Source: Azospirillum rugosum (lineage in GTDB: Bacteria; Pseudomonadota; Alphaproteobacteria; Azospirillales; Azospirillaceae). Taken from it: a stretch of 64,000 nucleotides of DNA. Positions 18,065 through 25,330 of the stretch are shown here, piece after piece (position 1 is the stretch's first letter; the number at the start of each line of letters is the position of its first letter). The notes beneath the pieces were generated by a model that ran no database searches, had not been told where the DNA came from, and saw only the letters and a list, made by a program, of their open reading frames with translations. The stretch is taken from positions 124,001 through 188,000 of the forward strand of contig NZ_JAGINP010000018.1 of assembly GCF_017876155.1 (NCBI RefSeq). Reading direction: 5' to 3'. A program made the translations under genes and the position numbers.

Positions 18065-19336
18065 GTGAGCAGCAGCAACCAGCCGGGCCCGGTCGCCACA
18101 CCGGCCGCCACACAGCGGTCCTGGCAGACGCCGGGATTCGTCATCGCCTGCGGGTGCCTGATCGCCATGCTGGCCTTCGGCCCGCGCTCCAGCATGGGCC
18201 TGTTCATCAAGCCCCTGTCGGAGGCGAACGGCTGGGGCCGCGACGTCTTCGCGCTGTCCATCGCGCTGCAAAATCTCCTGTGGGGCATCGGCACGCCGAT
18301 TGCCGGCGCGCTGGCCGACCGCTACGGACCGGCGCTGGTGCTGGGGATCAGCGGTGTCTTCTACGCGGCCGGCCTCGCCCTGATGTCGGTGGCCGACAGC
18401 CAATTGCTGCTGCACCTCAGCGCCGGCCTGCTGATCGGCATCGGGCTGGCCGGGGCGTCCTTCGGCATCGTCATCGCCGGCTTCAGCCGCATCGTCCCGC
18501 CGGAGAAGCGGTCCTGGTCGATGGGCATCGCCACCGCGGCCGGATCGCTGGGCCAGACGCTGTTCGCGCCGATGGGACAGGCCTTCATCGCCGCCTACGG
18601 CTGGCAGACGGCGCTGGTGCTGTTCGGCGCGACCATGATGCTGATCCCGGTCTTCGCCGCCTCTTTCGCCGGGGCCGGCGGGGGGCGGAACGCGCCGGTG
18701 GTCACTGGGGCCGACATCGGATTCGCCGCGATGATCCGGCAGGCGTTCCGGCACCGCAGCTACGTGCTGCTGGTCACCGGCTTCTTCGTCTGCGGCTTCC
18801 AGCTGGCCTTCATCACCACGCACCTCCCGCCCTACCTCATGGGCGCCGGCATCAGCCCCAGTCTGGCGTCCTGGGCCATGGGCCTGATCGGGCTGTTCAA
18901 CGTCATCGGCTCCTACGCGTCCGGCGTGCTGGGCGGGCGGATGAGCAAGCGGTACCTGCTCTGCGCCAACTACGCGCTGCGCGGCATTTGCACGGCGATC
19001 TTCATCCTGATGCCGGTCACGCCGGCGACGGTGGTCGTCTATTCCGCGGCGATGGGCCTGCTGTGGCTGTCCACGGTGCCGCCGACCTCCGGCCTCGTCG
19101 CGCTGATGTTCGGCACGCGCTACCTCGGCATGCTCTACGGATTCGCTTTCCTCAGCCACCAGATCGGCGGCTTCCTCGGCGTGTGGTTGGGCGGCGTGCT
19201 GTTCGAGCGCACGGGGTCCTACGACGTGGTCTGGTGGGCCAGCGTGGTGCTGGCGCTGGCGTCCGCCGCGGTCAACTGGCCGATCGCCGAGAAGCCCGCC
19301 CCGTCGTCCCTGACCGCGCAGCAGGCCAAGGCCTGA
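18065..19336 (+). CDS. MFS transporter
   Basis: 423 residues with about 12 hydrophobic segments, two six-helix halves and the inter-helix motif GALADRYGPA near residues 79-88. It resembles the oxalate/formate antiporter and monocarboxylate-porter branch (OFA/MCT-like), so an organic anion is a likely substrate, not proven. Start is GTG at 18065 with GAGGGAGAG upstream. It is downstream of a LysR gene and 19 bases before a small membrane-anchored protein gene, so a two-gene operon is likely. Confidence 0.88.
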   Translation: MSSSNQPGPVATPAATQRSWQTPGFVIACGCLIAMLAFGPRSSMGLFIKPLSEANGWGRDVFALSIALQNLLWGIGTPIAGALADRYGPALVLGISGVFYAAGLALMSVADSQLLLHLSAGLLIGIGLAGASFGIVIAGFSRIVPPEKRSWSMGIATAAGSLGQTLFAPMGQAFIAAYGWQTALVLFGATMMLIPVFAASFAGAGGGRNAPVVTGADIGFAAMIRQAFRHRSYVLLVTGFFVCGFQLAFITTHLPPYLMGAGISPSLASWAMGLIGLFNVIGSYASGVLGGRMSKRYLLCANYALRGICTAIFILMPVTPATVVVYSAAMGLLWLSTVPPTSGLVALMFGTRYLGMLYGFAFLSHQIGGFLGVWLGGVLFERTGSYDVVWWASVVLALASAAVNWPIAEKPAPSSLTAQQAKA

Positions 19337-19355
19337 TCCCGGAGAGCCACCGCCC

Positions 19356-19754
19356 ATGACGCCCGCCGCCCCCTCCTCTCCCAGCTTCGGCCACGGCTTC
19401 GCGCTGGCGCTCGGCGCGCTGGTGCTGGCCGCCTGGACGGCGGTGATGGGCGTCTCCCTGAAGCAAGCCGCGTTGGAGGAGGAGGCCGGCGGCACGGTGC
19501 TCGCCGTCTTCCCGCCCTCCACGCCCACCGGCGAGGCCTTCGCCGCGGTGATCCGCGCGGGTGGCGAGCCGCTGCGCCAGACCTGGATCCCCTTCGCCTG
19601 GGTCGTCCGCGCCGAGGGCGACGGCTTCGTCGGCCGACTGAAGCGCGAGGGTGCCGTCACCGCCTATGGCGAGCTTCCCGTCGGCCCGGTGCTGGGCGGC
19701 TGCGCCGTGGTGTCGCTGGACGACAAGCGGCCGGTCGGCTTCCAGTTCAAGTGA
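19356..19754 (+). CDS. hypothetical membrane-anchored protein
   Basis: 132 residues. One hydrophobic segment (about 14-34) is followed by a periplasm-facing soluble part with several alternating strands. No family recognised. The ATG lies 19 bases after the MFS stop, so co-transcription is likely and it may assist the transporter; this is inference from position only. Confidence 0.7.
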   Translation: MTPAAPSSPSFGHGFALALGALVLAAWTAVMGVSLKQAALEEEAGGTVLAVFPPSTPTGEAFAAVIRAGGEPLRQTWIPFAWVVRAEGDGFVGRLKREGAVTAYGELPVGPVLGGCAVVSLDDKRPVGFQFK

Positions 19755-19800
19755 TGTCACGGAACCGTCATCAAGCGGAAACACGACAACAGAACGGGTA

Positions 19801-20053
19801 TTGACAACCCCCGCGAGGAGGAGCAGGCTATTCCTCAGAGCAACACTGGTTGAGGTGAAGACGCGGATGACCCCGCGGAAAGTTGGCTCAAAGGCCAGCT
19901 TCTCAGCTCTGCAAATGTTCCGTAGCCAGGAGGGTGAACTGATCATGAGTCCACCTGCGCTTACTTGAGGAAGCCGACCCGTTCGGCCACACAGTTCTGA
20001 ACATTGCCGTTGAGACGGCTCAACCATTGCGGACGTCTTGAGACAATCCGCAG
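19801..20053 (+). ncRNA. candidate structured small RNA
   Basis: A 300-base gene-free stretch starts with a perfect TTGACA at 19801 (the -10 is unclear) and ends at a strong intrinsic terminator. Between them are compatible stems: TTCCTCA (19831-19837) with TGAGGAA (19966-19972); AGGTG (19853-19857) with CACCT (19952-19956); hairpins CGCGG/CCGCG (19862-19877) and AGTTGGC/GCCAGCT (19881-19900). Further hairpins follow: GCCGA/TCGGC near 19973, GTTGAG/CTCAAC near 20010 and TGCGGA/TCCGCA near 20029. The long closing stem gives a rod-like shape somewhat like 6S RNA, but I cannot identify a known family. No convincing reading frame covers it. Confidence 0.45.
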
Positions 20054-20091
20054 AAAACCCCCGCCCCTCGCGAGCGGGGGTTTTCGTTTTT
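20054..20091. terminator. strong, near-symmetrical intrinsic terminator
   Basis: AAAACCCCCGC (20054-20064) pairs with GCGGGGGTTTT (20074-20084), followed by CGTTTTT on the + strand. It would end the candidate small RNA; the A-run on the other side lets it serve the - strand as well. Confidence 0.85.
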
Positions 20092-20107
20092 CTGCACGGC
20101 CGTAGAT

Positions 20108-20193
20108 CGTAGGTTGGGTGGAGCGAAGCGCAACCCAACACACTCCGCATCGCGACGACGTTGGGTTCCGGCTGCGCCTCCACCCAACCTACG
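20108..20193. repeat. GTAGGTTGGGTG-type inverted repeat, copy 2
   Basis: Ends CGTAGGTTGGGTGG and CCACCCAACCTACG; inner GCAACCCAACA/TTGGGTTCC arms. Nearly the same left half as copy 1 at 9019. Confidence 0.85.
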
Positions 20194-20210
20194 AAGCCCC
20201 GTCCCACCCC

Positions 20211-20248
20211 CAAAGAAAAACCCCTCCCCCACGGGCGTGGGAGAGGGG
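20211..20248 (-). terminator. phbB: terminator downstream of phaB
   Basis: Read leftward, CCCCTCTCCCACG pairs with a GTGGGGGAGGGG arm and is followed by TTTTTCTTTG. A second G/C-rich hairpin (20272-20302) lies closer to the phaB stop. Confidence 0.75.
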
Positions 20249-20308
20249 CAAAGGCGAGTGTCGCTCGGCAGAAATCCCCCAGCCCAAAGCCGGGGGGAAA
20301 CGATCACA

Positions 20309-21031
20309 TCAGTACATGTGCTGGCCACCGTTGATGGACAGCGTCGAGCCGGTGATGAAACCGGCGTCGTCGCCGACCAGGAACAGCACGCCGCGGGCGA
20401 TCTCCTCGGCCTTGCCGAGGCGGCCGACCGGGATGCGGGCGACAATCTTCTCCAGCACGTTCGGCGGCACGGCGCGGACCATGTCGGTGTCGATGTAGCC
20501 CGGCGCGATCGCGTTCACGGTGATGCCCTTGGCCGCGCCTTCCTGGGCCAGCGCCTTGGTGAAGCCGTGGATGCCCGACTTGGCGGCGGCGTAGTTCACC
20601 TGCCCGTACTGGCCGGCCTGGCCGTTCACCGAGCCGATGTTGACGATGCGGCCGAAGCCGCGCTCGCGCATGCCGTCGATGACGTTGCGGCACAGGTTGA
20701 AGCAGGAGGTCAGGTTGGTCGCGATGACGTCGTTCCACTGCTGCGGCGTCATGCGCTGCAGCACGCCGTCGCGGGTGATGCCCGCGTTGTTGACCACCAC
20801 GTCGACCGGGCCCAGCTCGGCCGTGATCTTGGCGATGCCCTCCTTCACCGCGTCGAAGTCCGACACGTCGAACTTGTAGACGGCGATCCCGGTGCGGGCG
20901 GAGAACTCCTTCGCCTTTTCGTCGTTCCCGGCGTAGTTGGCGGCGACCGTGTAACCGGCGTTCTTCAGCGCGACGGAGATGGCCTCACCGATACCACGCG
21001 TTCCACCCGTGACGACTGCAACTCGAGCCAT
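20309..21031 (-). CDS. phaB: acetoacetyl-CoA reductase
   Basis: 240-residue SDR enzyme that reduces acetoacetyl-CoA to (R)-3-hydroxybutyryl-CoA with NADPH, the second step of polyhydroxybutyrate synthesis. The cofactor loop TGGTRGIG is at residues 8-15, NNAG near 84-87, and the catalytic Tyr-Lys in YAAAK. The C-terminus has GFITGSTLSINGGQHM, typical for PhaB. GGGGGAGGAG precedes the ATG at 21031. It follows phaA, separated by a 102-base spacer with a hairpin. Confidence 0.96.
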   Translation of the reverse strand: MARVAVVTGGTRGIGEAISVALKNAGYTVAANYAGNDEKAKEFSARTGIAVYKFDVSDFDAVKEGIAKITAELGPVDVVVNNAGITRDGVLQRMTPQQWNDVIATNLTSCFNLCRNVIDGMRERGFGRIVNIGSVNGQAGQYGQVNYAAAKSGIHGFTKALAQEGAAKGITVNAIAPGYIDTDMVRAVPPNVLEKIVARIPVGRLGKAEEIARGVLFLVGDDAGFITGSTLSINGGQHMY

Positions 21032-21095
21032 TGGCTCCTCCCCCAAAGCGTTGACGTGGATTCGTTTTAAGTTTCTGTATGCACGCTCATACGAA

Positions 21096-21125
21096 ACGGG
21101 CCGCACCCCGAGGGGAACGGCCCGT
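21096..21125 (-). terminator. hairpin between phaA and phaB
   Basis: ACGGGCCG (21096-21103) pairs with CGGCCCGT (21118-21125). Read leftward it is followed by TTTCGTATG, a poor T-run, so it may give partial termination or mRNA processing that sets the phaA:phaB ratio. Confidence 0.55.
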
Positions 21126-21133
21126 CTTACTCA

Positions 21134-22309
21134 TCAGCCCCGCTCGACGCAGAGGGCGATGCCCATGCCGCCGCCGATGCACAAGGTGGCGAGGCCGCGC
21201 TTGGCGTCGCGCTTCTGCATCTCGAACAGCAGGGTGGTCAGGACGCGGGCGCCCGACGCGCCGACCGGGTGGCCGAGCGCGATGGCGCCGCCGTTGACGT
21301 TCACCTTGGACGTGTCCCAGCCCAGGTCCTTGTTGACGGCCAGCGCCTGGGCGGCGAAGGCCTCGTTCGCCTCGATCAGGTCGAGGTCGTCGACGGTCCA
21401 GCCGGCCTTCTTCAGCGCGAGGCGGGAGGCCGGGATCGGGCCGGTGCCCATGATCGCCGGGTCGACGCCGGCGGTCGCCCAGGACACGATGCGGGCCAGC
21501 GGGGCGACGCCGCGCTTGGCGGCGTTGTCGGCGCTCATCAGCACCAGCGCGGCGGCGCCGTCGTTGATGCCCGACGCGTTGCCGGCGGTCACCGTGCCGT
21601 CCTTGGCGAAGGCGGCGCGCAGCTTGGCCAGCGTCTCGATGGTGGTGCCGTGCTTCGGATACTCGTCGTCGCCGACGATGACGTCACCCTTGCGGCCCTT
21701 GATGGTGACCGGGATGATCTCGTCCTTGAAACGGCCGGCCTTCTGCGCGGCCTCGGCCTTCTGCTGCGACGCGGCGGCGAAAGCGTCCTGCTCATCGCGG
21801 GTCAGCTGCCACTTCTGGGCGACGTTCTCCGCCGTGTTGCCCATGTGGTAGCCGTGGAAGGCGTCCCACAGGCCGTCCTTCAGCATGGTGTCGAGCATCT
21901 CGGCCGAGCCCATCTTCACGCCGTTGCGCAGGTGCATGACGTGCGGGGCCTGGCTCATGCTCTCCTGGCCGCCGGCGACGATGACGTCGGCGTCGCCGTT
22001 CAGGATGGCCTGGTAGCCGAGCGCGACCGAGCGCAGGCCCGAGCCGCAGAGCTGGTTGATGCCGAAGGCGGTCGCCTCGGCCGGGATGCCGGCGTTGACG
22101 GCGGCCTGACGGGCCGGGTTCTGGCCCTGACCGGCGGTCAGGATCTGGCCCAGGATCACTTCCGTCACCTCGGCGGCCTCGGTCTTGGCGCGGCTCAGCG
22201 CTTCACGGATGGCGACCTCTCCCAGATAATGGGCGGGCACGGAGCTGAGCGCCCCGTTGAAGCTGCCGATGGGGGTACGCGCTGCACCGGCGATGACGAC
22301 CTCGGTCAT
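21134..22309 (-). CDS. phaA: acetyl-CoA acetyltransferase (beta-ketothiolase)
   Basis: 391 residues, condenses two acetyl-CoA to acetoacetyl-CoA, first step of PHB synthesis. The acyl-accepting Cys88 is in NQLCGSGLRS; His347 in GHPVGASG and Cys377 in CIGGGMG complete the thiolase active site. A TTGCGT-17-TAAAGT promoter-like pair lies 64-92 bases upstream. It is oriented with phaC upstream and phaB downstream. Confidence 0.96.
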   Translation of the reverse strand: MTEVVIAGAARTPIGSFNGALSSVPAHYLGEVAIREALSRAKTEAAEVTEVILGQILTAGQGQNPARQAAVNAGIPAEATAFGINQLCGSGLRSVALGYQAILNGDADVIVAGGQESMSQAPHVMHLRNGVKMGSAEMLDTMLKDGLWDAFHGYHMGNTAENVAQKWQLTRDEQDAFAAASQQKAEAAQKAGRFKDEIIPVTIKGRKGDVIVGDDEYPKHGTTIETLAKLRAAFAKDGTVTAGNASGINDGAAALVLMSADNAAKRGVAPLARIVSWATAGVDPAIMGTGPIPASRLALKKAGWTVDDLDLIEANEAFAAQALAVNKDLGWDTSKVNVNGGAIALGHPVGASGARVLTTLLFEMQKRDAKRGLATLCIGGGMGIALCVERG

Positions 22310-22372
22310 GTTGACGCTCCTCGAATTTGACAGTTTTATTTTCGTATTGAGTGACGCTGGGAGTGCGAAAAA

Positions 22373-22401
22373 ACTTTATGCGGGTCTTTTGCGCAACGCA
22401 A
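22373..22401 (-). promoter_or_regulatory. candidate phaA promoter with TTGCGCAA palindrome
   Basis: On the - strand, TTGCGT (22396-22401) and TAAAGT (22373-22378) are separated by 17 bases. The palindrome TTGCGCAA overlaps the -35/spacer. PhaR proteins of Paracoccus and Rhodobacter bind TGC/GCA-type sites, so this is a reasonable PhaR operator candidate. Confidence 0.5.
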
Positions 22402-22420
22402 GACACCTCTCTGGCTGCGG

Positions 22421-23683
22421 TTATCCTGCCGCAGTAAGCCAATCGGCCAGGGGACGCCATACGCCTGTTTCCGCGCCGGCGCTGACCACCATGCCAATAT
22501 GGCCGAGCGGTGGGCTAATCATTTGAGCCCTAGCTATTGTTCTTGCGAGCGCCGCCGCGGATTGGGGCGGAACGATCCGGTCGCGTTCGGGAATCAGCGC
22601 CAGCGTGGGAACTTTGATGCGCGCGGGCTCCACCGGCTCCCCGGCGACCAGCCAGTTCCCGCCCGCGGTGTCGTTGCGCCCGTACCAGCCGGCCAGCGTG
22701 TCGCGGGCCACGGCGGCGACCAGCGGCACCCCGTCGTTCAGCCAATCCTCCAGCGCGACGAAGGCCAGCGCGGCGCGGCTGTCCGGGTCCATGCGTGCGA
22801 ACTGCGAGAATTTCTTCAGCGCCAGCAGCGGGTCGAGCTGGGCGAACAGCGCCTGCAGCGCGTCCACCGGCAGGTCGCCCCAGGCCTCGATCATCGGCCC
22901 GAAGGGCTGGAAGAAGGCGGCGGCCCGGCGGGCCAAGCTTGCGTCCTCCGCGTGGAAGTCCCAGGGCGTGGCCATCAGCACCAGCCCCGCCACCTCCTTC
23001 GGCCGGCGTTGCGCCAGCGCCGCGGCGAGCAGCCCGCCCATGCAATAGCCGACCACCGGCACCGGCCGCCCGGTCGCCTCCACCGCCGCGGCCAACGCGC
23101 GCTCCAGCCGCCCGGCGATGTAGTCGGTCAGCGTGAAGCGCCGCTCCAGCGGGCCGGGGGTGCCCCAGTCGATCAGGAAGGGCCGCAGGCCCTGCCCGGC
23201 CAGCCAGCGCATCAGGCTTTTGCGCTCCGACAGATCCAATATGTAATGACGGTTGACCAGCGACGGCACGAACAGCACCGGCGTGCCGGAGCCGCTTCCC
23301 AACGCCCCATAATCGAGCAGGCGCGACGCACCCTCCGTCCAGATCACCGGCGGGTCGGGCAGGTCGCGGCGGTAGGGATGGTGGCGGTAGCGCTCGATCC
23401 CCGTGAGCGCGAGGTCGAGCTGGCGGCGGACCGCGCGGTCAACCGCTCCGGCGAGGGCGTCGGCGTCGGTCCGGGCGATCTGGCGGCGCAGATCCTCCGC
23501 CCGGTCGCGCAGATGCGGCTTCCATGGCAGCGATCCGTTCCTCAAGTGCGGCAATGCGGCCGAGGAGCTGAGCAACGACGACGCCACCGTCGCCAGATGC
23601 AGCGCCAGCGGTCGCGGCCCCGTCCGCAGCCTGGGGCGCGCGTCCGGCGTCCCGGTCCCCGCCGCGCTCACGTGATGCTCCAT
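22421..23683 (-). CDS. phaC: short PHA synthase-like alpha/beta hydrolase
   Basis: Up to 420 residues. The lipase-box-like GYCMGG places the catalytic Cys214, with Asp368 in ERDRIVPP and His395 in GHIGMV, the Cys-Asp-His triad of poly(3-hydroxyalkanoate) synthases. FVPSLVNRHYILDL, IDWGTPGP and TPWDFHA are typical PhaC segments. It lacks the long N-terminal domain of class I enzymes (about 590 residues), so it is closer in size to class III PhaC, which needs PhaE. The start is uncertain: the ATG at 23683 has a poor ribosome-binding site and overlaps the upstream gene by 245 bases; GTG at codon 33 or TTG codons near 45 are alternatives. It sits directly before phaA-phaB. Confidence 0.8.
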   Translation of the reverse strand: MEHHVSAAGTGTPDARPRLRTGPRPLALHLATVASSLLSSSAALPHLRNGSLPWKPHLRDRAEDLRRQIARTDADALAGAVDRAVRRQLDLALTGIERYRHHPYRRDLPDPPVIWTEGASRLLDYGALGSGSGTPVLFVPSLVNRHYILDLSERKSLMRWLAGQGLRPFLIDWGTPGPLERRFTLTDYIAGRLERALAAAVEATGRPVPVVGYCMGGLLAAALAQRRPKEVAGLVLMATPWDFHAEDASLARRAAAFFQPFGPMIEAWGDLPVDALQALFAQLDPLLALKKFSQFARMDPDSRAALAFVALEDWLNDGVPLVAAVARDTLAGWYGRNDTAGGNWLVAGEPVEPARIKVPTLALIPERDRIVPPQSAAALARTIARAQMISPPLGHIGMVVSAGAETGVWRPLADWLTAAG

Positions 23684-23930
23684 CCGCAGAGGGTGCCGGC
23701 GTCGGGTTCCAGCCGCGGCCCGGCGGAGTGGCGAAGGTGAATCCGGCGGGGCCGAACAGGAAGGGCGCCATGGCCCCGGCGCCTTGCGCCATCATCTGGA
23801 CGGCGCGCGCCATGGTGTCCGCCACCTCGGGATCCGCGGCACAGGCCGCCCATTGTTCCTGCCACAGGTCGAGGTACCGTTGCGCGAGCGTTTCCAGGGA
23901 CGGGATGTCGGAGTCGGACGATTCGGCCAT
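23439..23930 (-). CDS. PhaE/PhaR-like putative PHA synthase small subunit
   Basis: 163 residues. The N-terminus is helical and Trp/Gln-rich (LAQRYLDLWQEQWAA near 14-28), followed by an aromatic/proline stretch and, near residues 120-136, a heptad-like segment LLGRIAALEERIAAMEA ending in a basic tail. Class III and IV PHA synthases use a helical partner with a C-terminal coiled coil (PhaE or PhaR), and this gene immediately precedes and overlaps phaC. Residues about 83-163 are encoded by the same DNA as the phaC 5' end in another frame. Identity as a synthase subunit is inference from context and composition. Confidence 0.55.
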   Translation of the reverse strand: MAESSDSDIPSLETLAQRYLDLWQEQWAACAADPEVADTMARAVQMMAQGAGAMAPFLFGPAGFTFATPPGRGWNPTPAPSADGASRERGGDRDAGRAPQAADGAATAGAASGDGGVVVAQLLGRIAALEERIAAMEAASARPGGGSAPPDRPDRRRRPRRSG

Positions 23931-24044
23931 GGACGGCAGTATAGGTCGCCCCTAGCCTTCTTTGCCAGAGGCGCGTCGATCCGTACGAAAATGTCGCGAT
24001 TTCCGCAAAGCCGGGCCTTTCCGCGCCGCCGCACGGCCGCCCCT

Positions 24045-24056
24045 CGCAGCGCTGCG
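24045..24056. promoter_or_regulatory. perfect 12-base palindrome between phaE-like gene and phaR
   Basis: CGCAGCGCTGCG lies in the 213-base divergent spacer. It contains the TGC/GCA half-sites expected of PhaR operators, in a position to control both directions, including autoregulation of phaR. Binding is inference. Confidence 0.4.
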
Positions 24057-24143
24057 GCACAGCACTGGACAGCGTGCATGGCTTCGAGTAGTGCTTATAT
24101 CTTGAACAGCCCTGCCGAGTGCCCCTTCTTGAAAGAAACCGCG

Positions 24144-24791
24144 ATGGCCGACAAGGAAGACCAGAAGTCCGCTCCGATCACGATCAAGAAGTACGCCAAC
24201 CGGCGGCTCTACAACACCGCGACCAGCAGCTACGTCACGCTGGACCATCTCTGCCAAATGGTCAAGGACGGGCTTGACTTTGTGGTCTATGACGCCAAGA
24301 CGGGGGAGGATATTACCCGCTCCGTCCTGACGCAGATCATCGTGGAGGAGGAGAGCAAGGGCCAGAACCTGCTGCCCATCAGCTTCCTGCGCCAGTTGAT
24401 CGGCTTCTACGGCGACAACATGCAGTGGATGGTGCCGCGCTACCTGGAATATTCGATGCAGTCTTTCGCACGGAACCAGGAACAGATGCGCGACTACTTC
24501 CAGAACACCTTGGGCGGCATGTTCCCGTTCGGCCGCCTGGACGAGGTGAGCAAGCAGAACTTCGCGATGTTCGAGCGGGCGATGCGCATGTTCTCGCCTT
24601 TCGGTGGCAACGAGGAGGGGCAGGAGTCGCCCCAGCCGCCGAAGCCCGCCACCACGGCCCCGGTTCCCGCCCCCGCGACCAGCGCCGGCGGCCACACCTT
24701 CGACGAACTGCAGAAGCAGATCGACGAGCTGCAGAAGCAGATCGCCAGCATCGCCAAGACGCCGAAGCCGGCCAAGCCCGAAGGGAAGTGA
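24144..24791 (+). CDS. phaR: polyhydroxyalkanoate synthesis repressor PhaR
   Basis: 215 residues. The DNA-binding PHB_acc_N domain (about 10-72) carries IKKYANRRLYNTATSSYVTL. The following PHB_acc domain (about 76-118) has LLPISFLRQLIGFYGDNMQ. A Pro/Ala linker leads to a short C-terminal repeat ELQKQIDELQKQI, a likely coiled coil. PhaR binds PHB granules and releases phasin and pha promoters when polymer accumulates. It diverges from the synthase genes and ends at a strong terminator. Confidence 0.95.
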   Translation: MADKEDQKSAPITIKKYANRRLYNTATSSYVTLDHLCQMVKDGLDFVVYDAKTGEDITRSVLTQIIVEEESKGQNLLPISFLRQLIGFYGDNMQWMVPRYLEYSMQSFARNQEQMRDYFQNTLGGMFPFGRLDEVSKQNFAMFERAMRMFSPFGGNEEGQESPQPPKPATTAPVPAPATSAGGHTFDELQKQIDELQKQIASIAKTPKPAKPEGK

Positions 24792-24825
24792 GCGCGGCAG
24801 ACCGCTTCCGAACGGCCGAATCATC

Positions 24826-24859
24826 AAGGGCGGGGGGTTCCCCCGCCCTTTTCTTTTTT
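24826..24859 (+). terminator. intrinsic terminator after phaR
   Basis: AAGGGCGGGGG pairs with CCCCCGCCCTT around a short loop and is followed by TTCTTTTTT. Confidence 0.92.
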
Positions 24860-24918
24860 GGCACCAGCGCCCCTCCCGGCTGTTTCATGACCGTCGAGGT
24901 CCCAAGGGAGGAACGACC

Positions 24919-25143
24919 ATGAAAACCGAATTGAACGTCACCATGGAACTGGATGTCGCCGACCCGCAGGAGGCAAGCCGCTTCGAGGAGAAGCTGCGCG
25001 GCTGGCTGCGGCACCAGAGCCAGGTCGTGTCGGTGTCCAGCACCAACACCGGGGTCGGCAACGACATCGCCTGGCGCGAAGCCCGCAAGGAAGCCTTCGG
25101 CTCGCCGCTGCAGAACCCGTTCGCGCCGGGGCGTGGGCGTTAA
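24919..25143 (+). CDS. small conserved-looking hypothetical protein
   Basis: 74 residues, acidic N-terminal strand-helix pattern and Gly/Arg tail (NPFAPGRGR). GGGAGGAACG precedes the ATG at an ideal distance, and codon use matches neighbours, so it is probably real. No family recognised. It follows the phaR terminator and is followed by repeat DNA. Confidence 0.65.
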   Translation: MKTELNVTMELDVADPQEASRFEEKLRGWLRHQSQVVSVSSTNTGVGNDIAWREARKEAFGSPLQNPFAPGRGR

Positions 25144-25330
25144 CCTCTCCGCACCGCTTGCCCCCTCCCTTCCCACGCTGCGCGTGGGCCCCTTCCCTCC
25201 CCCGCTTCGCGGGAGAGGGAGAGATCCCCTCCACCGCGAAGCGGGGGAGGGTTAGGGAGGGGGCAAAAGCTTGAGGGGGCGAAAGCTTGAGGGGGCAAAT
25301 GCTTGAGGGGGCGCCCCCTACCCCCGAAAC
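25144..25330. repeat. G/C-rich palindromic repeats, copy 4, plus short direct repeats
   Basis: Several stem-loops: CCCACGCTGCGCGTGGG, CCCGCTTCGCGGG and CCGCGAAGCGG, within C- and G-tract arms. From about 25262 a unit of the form GGGGGC(A/G)AAAGCTTGA is repeated three to four times in tandem. The stop of the next, leftward gene falls within its right edge. Confidence 0.75.

Noticed and set aside
19801..20091. tmRNA, SRP RNA or RNase P RNA
   Set aside because: None of their conserved core motifs (tag frame, GNAR loop with GGAAGGA-type helix 8, or GAGGAAAGTCC) is present.
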